Positions 42,423 through 51,149 of a DNA stretch of 64,000 nucleotides are shown here, piece by piece. Both the position numbers and the translations under genes were made by a program. The notes under the pieces are model-generated. The model was not told where the DNA came from. It ran no database searches and worked only from the letters and a program-made list of their open reading frames with translations. Source of the stretch: Zoogloea sp041908905 (GTDB lineage Bacteria > Pseudomonadota > Gammaproteobacteria > Burkholderiales > Rhodocyclaceae); the NCBI RefSeq assembly GCF_041908905.1, contig NZ_JAYREK010000013.1, forward strand, positions 28,066 to 92,065. The letters run 5' to 3'. Within the stretch, counting starts at the first letter, position 1. Every line of letters begins with the position of its first letter.

Positions 42423-43787
42423 ATGGCCGACCTCTTCGACACGCTCGATCCGCCGCGCCTGCCCCTGGCCGAGGCGATGCGGCCGCGCACGATAGTCGAG
42501 GTCATCGGCCAGAAGCACCTGCTCGGCCCGGGCAAGCCGCTGGCGCTGGCCTTCCAGTCGGGCAAGCTGCACTCGATGATCCTGTGGGGGCCGCCGGGCG
42601 TCGGCAAGACGACCCTCGCGCGGCTGATGGCGAGCGCCTTCGACGCCGAGTTCATCGCCCTGTCGGCGGTGTTCTCGGGGGTCAAGGACATCCGCGAGGC
42701 GATCGCCCAGGCCGAGGCCGCCCGGGCCCGCGGACGCCACACCATCCTGTTCGTGGATGAGGTTCACCGCTTCAACAAGGCCCAGCAGGACGCCTTCCTG
42801 CCCTACGTGGAGCAGGGCCTCGTCACCCTCGTCGGCGCCACCACCGAGAATCCGTCCTTCGAGGTCAATTCGGCCCTGCTGTCGCGGGCGGCGGTGTATG
42901 TGCTGCAGCCGCTCTCCGCCGACGAGCTGGCCGAGCTCTTCGAGCGCGCCCGCGCCGTCGCGTGCCCCGAGCTGGCCTTCGAGGGTGATGCCCGCGACCG
43001 GCTCACCGGTTTTGCCGACGGCGACGCCCGCCGTCTCCTCAACCTGCTGGAGCAGGTGCACACTGCGGCCACCACGGCGGGCGTCAATCCGGTCACGCCG
43101 GCCTTCGTCGATGAAGCCCTGTCACGCAACCTGCGGCGTTTCGACAAGGGCGGCGAGGCGTTCTACGACCAGATCTCTGCGCTGCACAAATCGGTGCGCG
43201 GCTCCGACCCGGACGCCGCCCTCTACTGGCTGTGCCGCATGCTGGATGGCGGTGCGGAGCCGCTCTACCTGGGGCGCCGCCTGGTGCGCATGGCCGTCGA
43301 GGACATCGGCCTGGCAGACCCGCGGGCGCTGGAGATCAGCCTCAATGCCTGCACCACCTATGAGCGCCTGGGCTCGCCCGAGGGCGAGCTGGCGCTGGCC
43401 CAGGCGGCGATCTTCCTGGCCTGCGCCGCCAAATCGAACGCGGTTTACAAGGCGTATAATGCGGCCCGCAAGTTTGTGGCCAACGATGTGTCGCGGCCGG
43501 TGCCGATCCATCTGCGCAACGCGCCGACCAAACTCATGAAGAACCTGGGTTATGGTCATGCCTACCGCTACGCCCACGACGAGCCCGATGGCTACGCGGC
43601 GGGGGAAAATTACTTTCCGGAAGGAATGGGCAAGCCCGGCTGGTATGAACCCGTCGCCCGCGGGCTGGAGGCGAAGATCGCCGAGAAGCTCGCGAGGCTG
43701 CGTGAACTCGACCGGCTGGCCGAAGCCCACGCAGCCCGCTCAGGGCAGGGGGCGGGTGTCAGTGGGAAATCGGATGGCTCGCAATGA
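42423..43787 (+). CDS. rarA: Replication-associated recombination protein A
   Basis: AAA+ ATPase of the RarA/MgsA/WRNIP1 family acting at stalled replication forks. The 454 aa protein has Walker A GPPGVGKT (56-63), Walker B ILFVDEVHRF, sensor 1 GATTENPSFEVNSALLSR and the C-terminal tetramerisation region with AVEDIGLADPRAL. It starts 27 bases after lolA. Its last 29 bases overlap, tail to tail, a small gene on the other strand. Confidence 0.95.
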   Translation: MADLFDTLDPPRLPLAEAMRPRTIVEVIGQKHLLGPGKPLALAFQSGKLHSMILWGPPGVGKTTLARLMASAFDAEFIALSAVFSGVKDIREAIAQAEAARARGRHTILFVDEVHRFNKAQQDAFLPYVEQGLVTLVGATTENPSFEVNSALLSRAAVYVLQPLSADELAELFERARAVACPELAFEGDARDRLTGFADGDARRLLNLLEQVHTAATTAGVNPVTPAFVDEALSRNLRRFDKGGEAFYDQISALHKSVRGSDPDAALYWLCRMLDGGAEPLYLGRRLVRMAVEDIGLADPRALEISLNACTTYERLGSPEGELALAQAAIFLACAAKSNAVYKAYNAARKFVANDVSRPVPIHLRNAPTKLMKNLGYGHAYRYAHDEPDGYAAGENYFPEGMGKPGWYEPVARGLEAKIAEKLARLRELDRLAEAHAARSGQGAGVSGKSDGSQ

Positions 43788-44022
43788 AGCGGGCGCAAGC
43801 GTCGCGAAAGCGCTTGGCGCGGATGCCGTCGCCGCGTTCCTCGGCGTGGTCGACCAGGTCGAGCATGAACTGGGTGAGCATCAAGGTGCCTTCCCGCGTC
43901 TGCACCAGCCCGCAGGCGATCTGCGCGGCGGCGGCTTCGGGAATGTCGTGATGCTCTGCAATGATGGCGACGTCCTCGTCGGTGAGGTCGCAGTAATCCA
44001 GGCAATCGCGAATGGACAACAT
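43759..44022 (-). CDS. Conserved small hypothetical protein
   Basis: 87 aa acidic helical protein starting MLSIRDCLDYCDLTDEDVAIIAEHHDIPEA. AAGGAG lies six bases before the ATG, and third codon positions are GC-rich, which supports a real gene. No signal peptide or membrane segment is seen. I recall similar short proteins in Betaproteobacteria without known function. It ends inside the rarA 3' end on the opposite strand. Confidence 0.8.
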   Translation of the reverse strand: MLSIRDCLDYCDLTDEDVAIIAEHHDIPEAAAAQIACGLVQTREGTLMLTQFMLDLVDHAEERGDGIRAKRFRDACARFIASHPISH

Positions 44023-44275
44023 GGGTGTCTCCTTGATGAATCGTTTTAACGGCACCATCCACGGGCACCTTACTTTGATTTTGGACGGTGACTCCGGCAA
44101 ATCAAGAAAAGTTTGAGCCGTTTCCGGCTATCGCCTTCCTGATTTCCATTGTTGCTGCTGACAGCCAGGTGCAAATTGTTGCGCCGCAATATAACTTAAA
44201 CGCCCAGACCATGAAAGCGCGGCCCGAGCCGTGGCACATTGCGTGAGCCCGTTTTCGACTTGATGAAGGATAGAC

Positions 44276-45562
44276 ATGCTTGATGTTCAATTGTTGCGCG
44301 CCCGCCTGGATTTTGTTGCCGAGCGCCTCGCCACCCGGGGAATGACCCTCGACGTCACCGCCTTCCAGGCCCTCGAGGACGAGCGCAAGGCGCGCCAGAC
44401 CCGCACCCAGGAACTCCAGGCCCGCCGCAACGCCCTCTCCAAGCAGGTGGGGCAGCTGAAGGGCAAGGGCGAAGACGCCTCCGCGGTGCTGGCCGAAGTG
44501 GCCGGCATCGGTGATGAACTCAAGGCCAACGAGGCGGCGCTGGCCGAACTCCTCGAGCGCTTCGACGCCTTCGTGGCGGGCCTCCCCAACCTGCCCCACG
44601 AGAGCGTGCCGGCGGGCCGCTCCGAAGAAGACAACGTCGAAGTCAGCCGCTGGGGTACGCCGCCCAGCTTCGATTTCGAGGTGCGCGACCACGTGGACAT
44701 CGGCGGCCGCCTGGGTGGGCTCGACTTCGAGACCGCGGTCAAGATCTCCGGCGCCCGCTTCACGCTCATGAAGGGGGGCCTGGCTCGCCTGCACCGTGCG
44801 CTCGCCCAGTTCATGCTCGACGTCCACACCGCCGAGCACGGCTACACCGAGCTGTACACGCCTTATATGGTTAACGCCGCCAGCATGTTCGGCACCGGCC
44901 AGCTGCCCAAGTTCGAGGAAGACCTCTTCTCGGTGCCCAAGGCCGATGGTGGCAAGTTCTACCTGATCCCCACCGCCGAGGTGCCCGTCACCAACATCGT
45001 CCGCGACGAGATCATTCCGCTCGACGCGCTGCCCCTCAAGTTCGTTGCCCACACGCCGTGCTTCCGTTCCGAGGCGGGCAGCTACGGCAAGGACACCCGC
45101 GGCATGATCCGCCAGCATCAGTTCGACAAGGTCGAGCTCGTCCGCATCGAGCAGCCCGAAAAAGCCTGGGACGCCCTCGAGGAGCTCACCGGCCACGCCG
45201 AGGCGATCCTCCAGAAGCTCGAGCTGCCTTACCGCAAGATCGTGCTGTGCTCCGGCGACATGGGCTTCTCCGCCGCCAAGACCTACGACCTGGAAGTCTG
45301 GCTGCCGGCCCAGAACACCTACCGCGAGATCTCGTCCTGCTCCTGCTTCGAGGGCTTCCAGGCCCGCCGCATGCAGGCCCGCTTCAAGAACGCCCAGGGC
45401 AAGAACGAGACCCTCGCCACCCTCAACGGCTCCGGCCTGGCGGTGGGGCGCACCCTCGTTGCCGTCCTCGAGAACTACCAGCAGGCCGACGGCTCGGTTC
45501 GCGTGCCGGCGGTGCTGGTTCCCTACATGGGCGGCATCACTGAGCTCAAGGCGGTCAACTGA
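44276..45562 (+). CDS. serS: Serine-tRNA ligase
   Basis: Class II synthetase that charges tRNA-Ser and tRNA-Sec with serine. The 428 aa protein has the N-terminal antiparallel coiled-coil arm that grips the long variable arm of tRNA-Ser, motif 2 (CFRSEAGSYGKDTRGMIRQHQ) near residue 261 and motif 3 (GSGLAVGRTLVAVLENYQ) near 382. The 250 bases upstream hold no other gene. A tRNA-Ser gene lies 0.5 kb downstream. Confidence 0.97.
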   Translation: MLDVQLLRARLDFVAERLATRGMTLDVTAFQALEDERKARQTRTQELQARRNALSKQVGQLKGKGEDASAVLAEVAGIGDELKANEAALAELLERFDAFVAGLPNLPHESVPAGRSEEDNVEVSRWGTPPSFDFEVRDHVDIGGRLGGLDFETAVKISGARFTLMKGGLARLHRALAQFMLDVHTAEHGYTELYTPYMVNAASMFGTGQLPKFEEDLFSVPKADGGKFYLIPTAEVPVTNIVRDEIIPLDALPLKFVAHTPCFRSEAGSYGKDTRGMIRQHQFDKVELVRIEQPEKAWDALEELTGHAEAILQKLELPYRKIVLCSGDMGFSAAKTYDLEVWLPAQNTYREISSCSCFEGFQARRMQARFKNAQGKNETLATLNGSGLAVGRTLVAVLENYQQADGSVRVPAVLVPYMGGITELKAVN

Positions 45563-45571
45563 GGAAGAATG

Positions 45572-45599
45572 CCGGGTAGCCTGCGGGCGGCCCGGTTTT
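45572..45599 (+). terminator. Terminator after serS
   Basis: Stem CCGGG / CCCGG with inner GCC/GGC pairs, followed by TTTT. Confidence 0.65.
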
Positions 45600-45618
45600 C
45601 ACGGGCCGGGTGATGATG

Positions 45619-45638
45619 TATATTAGCGTCCTCTAATA
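45619..45638 (+). promoter_or_regulatory. -10 element and inverted repeat upstream of AhpD-like gene
   Basis: TATATT (45619-45624) overlaps a perfect inverted repeat TATTAG-CGTCCT-CTAATA (45621-45638), placed where a repressor would block transcription. The cognate regulator is unknown. Confidence 0.5.
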
Positions 45639-45653
45639 AAAGGAGTCATCACC

Positions 45654-46016
45654 ATGAGCAGCAAGTCCTTCGTCCAGATCACGTCCGACCTCTCCAAGGG
45701 CATGGAAGCCCTGCGTGCCGAGATCCCCGACACCATGAAGGGGTTCGGCAGCATGGCCAAGGAAGCGATGAAGGAGGGTGCCCTGAGCGCCCTCGAGAAG
45801 GAACTCATCGCCCTCGCCATCGGCGTGTCGGCGCGCTGCGACGGCTGCATCGGCTTTCACGTCAAGGCGCTGATCCGCCTGGGCGTGACCCGCGAGCAGC
45901 TCATGGAAACCCTGGGCATCTGCACCTACATGGGCGGCGGCCCGAGCCTGATGTACGCTGCCGAAGCGGTCCGGGCCTACGACGAGTTCACCGCCCGCAC
46001 TGCAAAACCTGCATAA
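45654..46016 (+). CDS. AhpD-like carboxymuconolactone decarboxylase-family protein
   Basis: 120 aa helical protein of the CMD/AhpD family. The redox motif CDGCIGFH (Cys62, Cys65, His69) matches the EXXXCXXCXXXH-type site of AhpD-like peroxidase partners rather than true decarboxylases. It probably acts as a thiol-dependent antioxidant enzyme; no substrate can be read from the sequence. AAGGAG precedes the ATG, and an inverted repeat overlaps the promoter, so expression is probably controlled by a repressor. Confidence 0.88.
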   Translation: MSSKSFVQITSDLSKGMEALRAEIPDTMKGFGSMAKEAMKEGALSALEKELIALAIGVSARCDGCIGFHVKALIRLGVTREQLMETLGICTYMGGGPSLMYAAEAVRAYDEFTARTAKPA

Positions 46017-46043
46017 AAAGCTGGATTTCCGGCTCAGCTTGTA

Positions 46044-46049
46044 TATAAT
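46044..46049 (+). promoter_or_regulatory. -10 element of tRNA-Ser(CGA)
   Basis: Perfect TATAAT 14 bases before the mature tRNA; the -35 region is not recognisable. Confidence 0.5.
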
Positions 46050-46063
46050 GCAGCGCTTCGAGC

Positions 46064-46154
46064 GGAAAGGTGGCAGAGTGGTCGAATGCGCCGGACTCGA
46101 AATCCGGTATACGGTTTAGCCGTATCGAGGGTTCGAATCCCTCCCTTTCCGCCA
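46064..46154 (+). tRNA. tRNA-Ser, anticodon CGA
   Basis: 91-nt class II tRNA with acceptor stem GGAAAGG/CCTTTCC, discriminator G and encoded CCA. The anticodon stem CCGGA/TCCGG holds loop CTCGAAA with anticodon CGA at 46098-46100. A long variable arm (TATACGG...CCGTAT) and the T-loop GTTCGAATC are clear. It reads UCG codons. Confidence 0.97.
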
Positions 46155-46161
46155 TTGTTTC

Positions 46162-46195
46162 AATGAAAACGCCCCGCGAGGGGCGTTTTCATTTT
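46162..46195 (+). terminator. Terminator after tRNA-Ser
   Basis: Perfect 14-bp stem AATGAAAACGCCCC / GGGGCGTTTTCATT with a GCGA loop and following T residues. Confidence 0.93.
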
Positions 46196-46414
46196 CTACC
46201 TCACATTCCTTCCCCCACGCACACGTCAGCCAGGCCGGATTTCCGCGGTCTCACTGATCCCCGCGCGATTTGGCGTTCGCTCGCGGATTGCGGGGCGCTG
46301 TTCCTCATCTTCGCTGCCCCGGCTTGCGGGCTGACCGGGGGCTTGAATCCCGACGACCTCCCCTGGGTGCGCGCTGTTGCGCTTTCTCCCGACCTGTTTC
46401 GGTCGAAAACTACG
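46196..46414. other. Non-coding stretch between tRNA-Ser and hmp promoter
   Basis: About 220 bases without a supportable gene. Short open frames here lack ribosome binding sites and coding-like codon use. Nothing else recognised. Confidence 0.6.
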
Positions 46415-46457
46415 ACGGCACTTAAAGATGTATAATTTGCACATCTTTAAGTGCCGT
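46415..46457 (+). promoter_or_regulatory. 17-bp perfect inverted repeat over the hmp -10: candidate NsrR operator
   Basis: Arms ACGGCACTTAAAGATGT (46415-46431) and its exact complement (46441-46457) flank a 9-nt spacer. A perfect -10 TATAAT (46431-46436) is embedded. The core AAGATGTAT...ACATCTT resembles NsrR sites (AAGATGCAT-type half sites). nsrR lies just downstream of hmp. Confidence 0.75.
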
Positions 46458-46507
46458 GCTCGCTGCGGCTTTCCGTTGCAACAGCAAAACCCCACAGGAG
46501 AAAAAAT

Positions 46508-47707
46508 ATGGACGCCAGAGTGCGAGAGTTGGTCAAGGCCACCATCCCCGTCTTGAGGGAGCATGGTGTGGCGCTGACCACCTATTTTTATCAGCGCATG
46601 TTCCGCCACAACCCGGAGCTCAACCACCTTTTCAACCGCTCCCACAGCGAAACCGGCAAGCAGCCGACCGCGCTGGCCCTGTCGGTGCTGGCCTACGCCG
46701 AAAACATCGACGATCCGTCGGTGCTGGCGCCGGTGATCAACCTGATCGCCAACAAGCATGCCAGCATCGGCATCCGCGCCGAGCATTACCCGATCGTCGG
46801 CAAGCATCTGCTGGCGTCGATCCGCGAGGTCCTCGGCGAGGCTGCGAGCGACGAGCTGATCAACGCCTGGGGGGTTGCCTACGGGGCGCTGGCCGACGTG
46901 TTCATCGAGGCCGAGGGCAAGCTCTACACCGATGCCTGCACCCGGGACGGGGGCTGGAGCGGCTGGCGCAGCTTCCGGATCGTCGACAAGGTGCGGGAGA
47001 GCGCCGAGATCACGTCCTTTCACCTGGCGCCCAGCGACGGCGGGCCGCTGCCCGAGTATCGGGCTGGCCAATACACCTGCGTGCGGGTCTTCGTGCCCGA
47101 GCTGGGAGTGATGCAGCCGCGCCAGTACACCCTGTCGGAGGCGCCGGGGCAGGGTCATTTCCGCATCTCGGTGAAGCGTGACGCGGGGACCGTGTCGACA
47201 CCGCCGGGCCGTGTGTCGACCCGCCTCCATGATGCCCATCAGGTGGGTGACCTGATCGATCTGGCGCCGCCCTTCGGCGATTTCCATCTCGACGAGGCGT
47301 GCAGCACGCCGGTCGTGCTGATCAGCGGCGGGGTCGGCATCACGCCGATGATCGCCATGCTGAACCGCCTGACGGCGACGGCCCGGGCGCGCGACGTGCA
47401 GTTTGTGCACGCCTGCCGCAACGCCGAGGTGTTCGCCTTCGGCGAGCATCTGCGGGCGGTGGCGGGCAACAACCCGCAGGTCGGCTTGCACGTGTTCCAC
47501 GACGAAGGGGCGGTGGGTGACGGTGTCCGGCTGGGGCTGCTCGATCTGCGCGCCCTGGGGGATGTCGTCCTGCAGCCGGAGGCGGACTACTACCTGTGCG
47601 GTCCGACGGGTTTCCTGCAGGCGCAGATCGCGACGCTGCATGCGCTGGGGGTCGGCTCCGGGCGCATCCACGCCGAGTTGTTCGATACGGGCAGCGTTGC
47701 GACCTGA
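46508..47707 (+). CDS. hmp: Flavohaemoprotein, nitric oxide dioxygenase
   Basis: Detoxifies NO to nitrate with O2 and NADPH. The 399 aa protein has an N-terminal globin domain with proximal His84 in NKHASIGIRAEHYPIVG and distal Tyr28/Gln52, an FAD domain with RQYTLSEAP, and an NAD-binding domain with GGVGITPMIAM and CGPTGF. AGGAG lies eight bases before ATG 46508. The promoter carries a very strong inverted repeat, and nsrR follows after 66 bases, indicating NO-dependent derepression. Confidence 0.96.
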   Translation: MDARVRELVKATIPVLREHGVALTTYFYQRMFRHNPELNHLFNRSHSETGKQPTALALSVLAYAENIDDPSVLAPVINLIANKHASIGIRAEHYPIVGKHLLASIREVLGEAASDELINAWGVAYGALADVFIEAEGKLYTDACTRDGGWSGWRSFRIVDKVRESAEITSFHLAPSDGGPLPEYRAGQYTCVRVFVPELGVMQPRQYTLSEAPGQGHFRISVKRDAGTVSTPPGRVSTRLHDAHQVGDLIDLAPPFGDFHLDEACSTPVVLISGGVGITPMIAMLNRLTATARARDVQFVHACRNAEVFAFGEHLRAVAGNNPQVGLHVFHDEGAVGDGVRLGLLDLRALGDVVLQPEADYYLCGPTGFLQAQIATLHALGVGSGRIHAELFDTGSVAT

Positions 47708-47773
47708 TCGGCGGCGCGAGGCTCCGGACGGGGGTAGACTGCGGGCCTGCCCGCCAACCTCCAGGAGCCTCGC

Positions 47774-48208
47774 ATGCAGATCACCCGTTTCACCGACCTC
47801 GGACTGCGCGTCCTGATGTACCTGGCCGCCCGGCCGGAGGCGATGGCGACGATCCCCGAGATCGCCCAGCAGTTCGACATCTCGCGCAACCATCTGGTCA
47901 AGGTGGTGCATCGGCTGGGCCAGCTGCAGCTCATCGCCACCACCCGGGGCAAAGGGGGCGGCATGGCGCTGGCCCGGGCGCCCGGCGAGTATCGGCTCGG
48001 CGACGTCCTGCGCCAGCTCGAGGACAACCCGACCCTGATCGACTGCGCCAGCCCGCCCTGCGTGATCCGCCCGGGCTGCCAGCTGAAGGCCGCGCTCGAC
48101 GATGCGCTGCAGGCCTTCTTCAGCCGGCTGGATCAATACACCCTGGAGGACGTGCTGCGTCCGCCCACCGGGGCGTCGCTGATCACCCTGCGCGAGCGGG
48201 CCGGCTGA
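47774..48208 (+). CDS. nsrR: NsrR-like Rrf2-family NO-sensing repressor
   Basis: 144 aa Rrf2-family regulator with a winged helix at the N-terminus (MQITRFTDLGLRVLMYLAARP, TIPEIAQQFDISRNHLVKVVHRL) and three Cys (Cys91, Cys96, Cys102) that ligate an iron-sulfur cluster in NsrR. Nitrosylation of the cluster releases DNA in this family. The gene lies 66 bases behind hmp on the same strand, possibly in one transcript, so it would be autoregulated through the hmp operator. AGGAG precedes the ATG. Confidence 0.93.
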   Translation: MQITRFTDLGLRVLMYLAARPEAMATIPEIAQQFDISRNHLVKVVHRLGQLQLIATTRGKGGGMALARAPGEYRLGDVLRQLEDNPTLIDCASPPCVIRPGCQLKAALDDALQAFFSRLDQYTLEDVLRPPTGASLITLRERAG

Positions 48209-48217
48209 AGCTCACCC

Positions 48218-48835
48218 ATGTGCGCCAATTACCAGCCGGCGTCCCGCGAAGCCCTGGCCAGCCTGCCCCTGCCGCCTCCGGATTTTGCGTACGGCGAGGC
48301 CTATCCGGGCTCGGTTGTGCCGGTCGTCACCAACTTTGCGCCCCGCCAGTGGGTGCCGGCGTGCTTCGGGCTGGTTCCGGCCTGGGCGAAGGATGTGAAG
48401 ATCGTGCGGAGCACCTACAACGCGCGCTCGGAGACGATCGGGGACAAACCTTCCTTCCGCGACGCGTGGCGGCGTGGCCAGCTCTGCATCATCCCGGCCG
48501 AGGCCATCTACGAGCCCAGCTACGAGACGGGCAAGGCCGTCCGTTGGCGCATCGGGCAGGCCGACGGCAAGCCGATGGGGATTGCGGGAATCTGGGCGCG
48601 GCGGGAGAGCGACGATGGCCTGCCGCGCTGGTCGATGGCGATGCTGACGATCAACGCCGACGACGACCCGCTGTTCCGGCGCTTTCACAGGCCGGACGAC
48701 GAAAAGCGCTCGGTGGTGATCCTGCCGCGGGAGGCGTGGGGAGACTGGTTGCGCTGCAAGTCGGAGGACGCGGCGCGGGCGCTGCTGGTGCCGCTCGCCC
48801 CCTCCGGTCTGGAGGCCGCCCCCGCGCCGCGCTGA
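48218..48835 (+). CDS. SRAP-domain protein (HMCES/YedK family)
   Basis: 205 aa protein that in this family forms a covalent thiazolidine link between Cys2 and abasic sites in single-stranded DNA, shielding them. Cys2 directly follows the start Met (MCANY). Other conserved residues are Asn68 (YNARSE), Glu95 (PAEAIYEP) and His157 (RFHRPDDEKRSVV). The middle FGLVPAWAKD is typical. It starts nine bases after nsrR, so it may share the hmp-nsrR transcript, which would couple DNA protection to nitrosative stress. Confidence 0.92.
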   Translation: MCANYQPASREALASLPLPPPDFAYGEAYPGSVVPVVTNFAPRQWVPACFGLVPAWAKDVKIVRSTYNARSETIGDKPSFRDAWRRGQLCIIPAEAIYEPSYETGKAVRWRIGQADGKPMGIAGIWARRESDDGLPRWSMAMLTINADDDPLFRRFHRPDDEKRSVVILPREAWGDWLRCKSEDAARALLVPLAPSGLEAAPAPR

Positions 48836-48856
48836 ACCGCGGCGGGGGCTGGCGGA

Positions 48857-50983
48857 TCAGCGCAGGCTGGAGCCCTTGCCGCCGCTGATCTCGACCCGCT
48901 CGCGCAGGGCGAGCTGGGTGCGGCCGGCGGAGAGGTCGGCGTCGTCGGCGACGATGCGGGCAGCCTCGGTCAGCAGCACGTCCTTGGCGTTCTTGCGGGC
49001 CTTTTCGGCGGCGAGGTCGGCGGCCAGGCTGCGTTCGCCGGCCTGCAGCCCGTCGTCGAGGGCGGCCAGCTTGTTGCCCTCGCGGGCCTTGAGGCGGGCT
49101 TCCTGGCGCTCTTTCTCCTTGCGGCGCTCGGCTTCGTTGAGGGACAGCGTCTTGGCCTCGCGCAGGCGCTTGAACTCGGCCACGTCCTGCAGCAGCTGCT
49201 GGAAGTCCTTGTCCTTGCCGACGCGGGCCTGGTGGCGGCGCTGCAGGTCGGCCACGCGGTCGCCGAGCTTGCCGACGATGCGGTAGTCGGCCGGGCTGAT
49301 CTGCGTCCACGGCAGGGCGTTGTCGTAGCCGGATTCGCCGAAGCTGTCGCCGTCGGCGATCGACGGGAAGGCGATGTCGGGCACCACGCCGCGCAGCTGG
49401 GTGGTGCCGCCATTGACGCGGAAGAACTGGGCGACGGTCATCTTGAGGTCGCCGAAGCGGGGCTTCGGGTTCTTGGCGACTTCGTCCAGGTCGATCATGG
49501 TCTGCACGGTGCCCTTGCCGAAGCTGGCTTCGCCGAGGATGGGCGCGCGGCCGTAGTCCTGCAGCGCGGCGGCGAAGATCTCGGAGGCCGAGGCGGAGCC
49601 CCGGTTGATCAGCACGCCCAGCGGGCCGTCCCAGGCGACGCCGGCGCGCTCGTCGCTCTCGACGCCGATCTGGCCGTCTGGGCGGCGCTGCTGGACGACC
49701 GGGCCCTTGTCGATGAAGAGGCCGGTGAGCTCGACCGCCTCGCGCAGCGAGCCGCCGCCGTTGTTGCGCAGGTCGATGAGCAGGCCGTCGACCTTCTCCT
49801 TGCGCAGTTCGTCCACCAGGCGGGCCACGTCGCGGCTGGCGCTGCGGAAATCCCGGTCGCCGCGGCGGCGGCCTTCGAAGTCTTCGTAGAAGGCGGGCAG
49901 CTTGATCACGCCGATGCGGCGGGCGGTGAGGCCCTCGCCGAGCTTGATCACCGACTTGCTGGCGGCCTGCTCCTCGAGCTTGATCTTGTCGCGGACGAGG
50001 CTGACCAGCTTGTGCTTGCCGTCGGGGCCGGCATCGGCGGGCAGCACGTCGAGGACGACCTTGGTGTCCTTGGCGCCGCGGATCAGCTTGACCGCCTCAT
50101 CGACGCGGGAGCCGACCACGTCGGTGATCGGGCCGTCGCCCTGGCCGACGCCGACGATGCGGTCGCCCACGGCGAGCTTGCCGGAGCGGGCGGCCGGCCC
50201 GCCGGCGACCAGCTCGCGGATGGTGATGTACTCGTCACGCTCCTGCAGCACCGCGCCGATGCCCACCAGCGACAGGCGCATCGAGATGTCGAAGTCGTCG
50301 GAGGCGCTGCGGCCGAGGTAGTTGGTGTGGGGCTCGATCGACATCGCGTAGGCGTTCATGAACACCTGGAAGACGTCTTCGCTCTTGTTGCGGGTGGCGC
50401 GGGTGAGGTAGTTGTCGTAGCGCTTGCCGAGGGTCTCGCGGATGTTCTTGTCGTCCTTGCCGGCGAGCTTGAGGCGCAGCCAGTCGTTCTTGACGCGCTT
50501 GCGCCACAGGTCGCGGACCTCGGCGTCGTCCTTCGGCCATGGAGCCTTGTCGCGGGCGTAGGGGTAGCCTTCCTTGACGCTGAAGTCGAAGTCGCGGGCG
50601 AGCAGCTCGCGGGCGTCGGTGAGGCGCTCGGTGACGCGCTGCTCGAAGCGCTGGAAGATCGCGAACGGGGCGCTGAGGTTGCCCTTCAGGATCGCGTCGT
50701 CGAGGCGCGTGCGGGCGTCGGCGAAGCTGTCGATGTCGGCCTGGGTGAAGAACAGGCGCTCCGGGTCGAGGGACTTGAGATAGCGGTCGAAGATCTTCTC
50801 CGACATCGCATCGTCGAGGGGCACGCTCTTGTAGTGGTAGCGCCCGAGGATCTGCGCGCTGAGGTAGGCCGTCTGGGCCTGGTCGGCGGTGGGGGCGAGC
50901 CGGGGCGCGCTCAGGTTGCCCTGGGCGGCGGTCTGGCCGGCGCAGAGGACCGCCAGGGCGGTCCAGATGATTCGTTTCTTCAC
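48857..50983 (-). CDS. prc: Tail-specific protease Prc (carboxy-terminal processing protease)
   Basis: Periplasmic serine protease that degrades proteins with nonpolar C-termini and trims penicillin-binding protein 3 in known cases. GTG 50983 gives 708 aa with GGAG eight bases upstream and a Sec signal peptide ending GQTAAQ; a longer in-frame start at 51094 lacks support. A PDZ domain (about residues 215-300) is followed by the S41 core with the Ser-Lys dyad in NRGSASASEIFAAAL and EASFGKGTVQ, then the DUF3340 C-terminal region rich in charged helices. Confidence 0.93.
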   Translation of the reverse strand: MKKRIIWTALAVLCAGQTAAQGNLSAPRLAPTADQAQTAYLSAQILGRYHYKSVPLDDAMSEKIFDRYLKSLDPERLFFTQADIDSFADARTRLDDAILKGNLSAPFAIFQRFEQRVTERLTDARELLARDFDFSVKEGYPYARDKAPWPKDDAEVRDLWRKRVKNDWLRLKLAGKDDKNIRETLGKRYDNYLTRATRNKSEDVFQVFMNAYAMSIEPHTNYLGRSASDDFDISMRLSLVGIGAVLQERDEYITIRELVAGGPAARSGKLAVGDRIVGVGQGDGPITDVVGSRVDEAVKLIRGAKDTKVVLDVLPADAGPDGKHKLVSLVRDKIKLEEQAASKSVIKLGEGLTARRIGVIKLPAFYEDFEGRRRGDRDFRSASRDVARLVDELRKEKVDGLLIDLRNNGGGSLREAVELTGLFIDKGPVVQQRRPDGQIGVESDERAGVAWDGPLGVLINRGSASASEIFAAALQDYGRAPILGEASFGKGTVQTMIDLDEVAKNPKPRFGDLKMTVAQFFRVNGGTTQLRGVVPDIAFPSIADGDSFGESGYDNALPWTQISPADYRIVGKLGDRVADLQRRHQARVGKDKDFQQLLQDVAEFKRLREAKTLSLNEAERRKEKERQEARLKAREGNKLAALDDGLQAGERSLAADLAAEKARKNAKDVLLTEAARIVADDADLSAGRTQLALRERVEISGGKGSSLR

Positions 50984-51149
50984 GCAGAGTCTCCACGCCG
51001 TCGGGCGCGCAGGAAGGTGAGGGCGGCTGCCCGTATCTGACACGTAGACGGCGGCGAGCCCGATGGGTTCGCCGGTGCCGCGCCCCGGATTCAAATAATT
51101 CGCAAGTTTATTGCAAAGCCGGGGTCGGCGGCGTGCCGGATCGCGCGCC

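Noticed and set aside
46070..46435. A 121-codon plus-strand open frame over tRNA-Ser and downstream sequence
   Set aside because: It begins inside the tRNA and reads through the terminator, without a ribosome binding site or recognisable protein.
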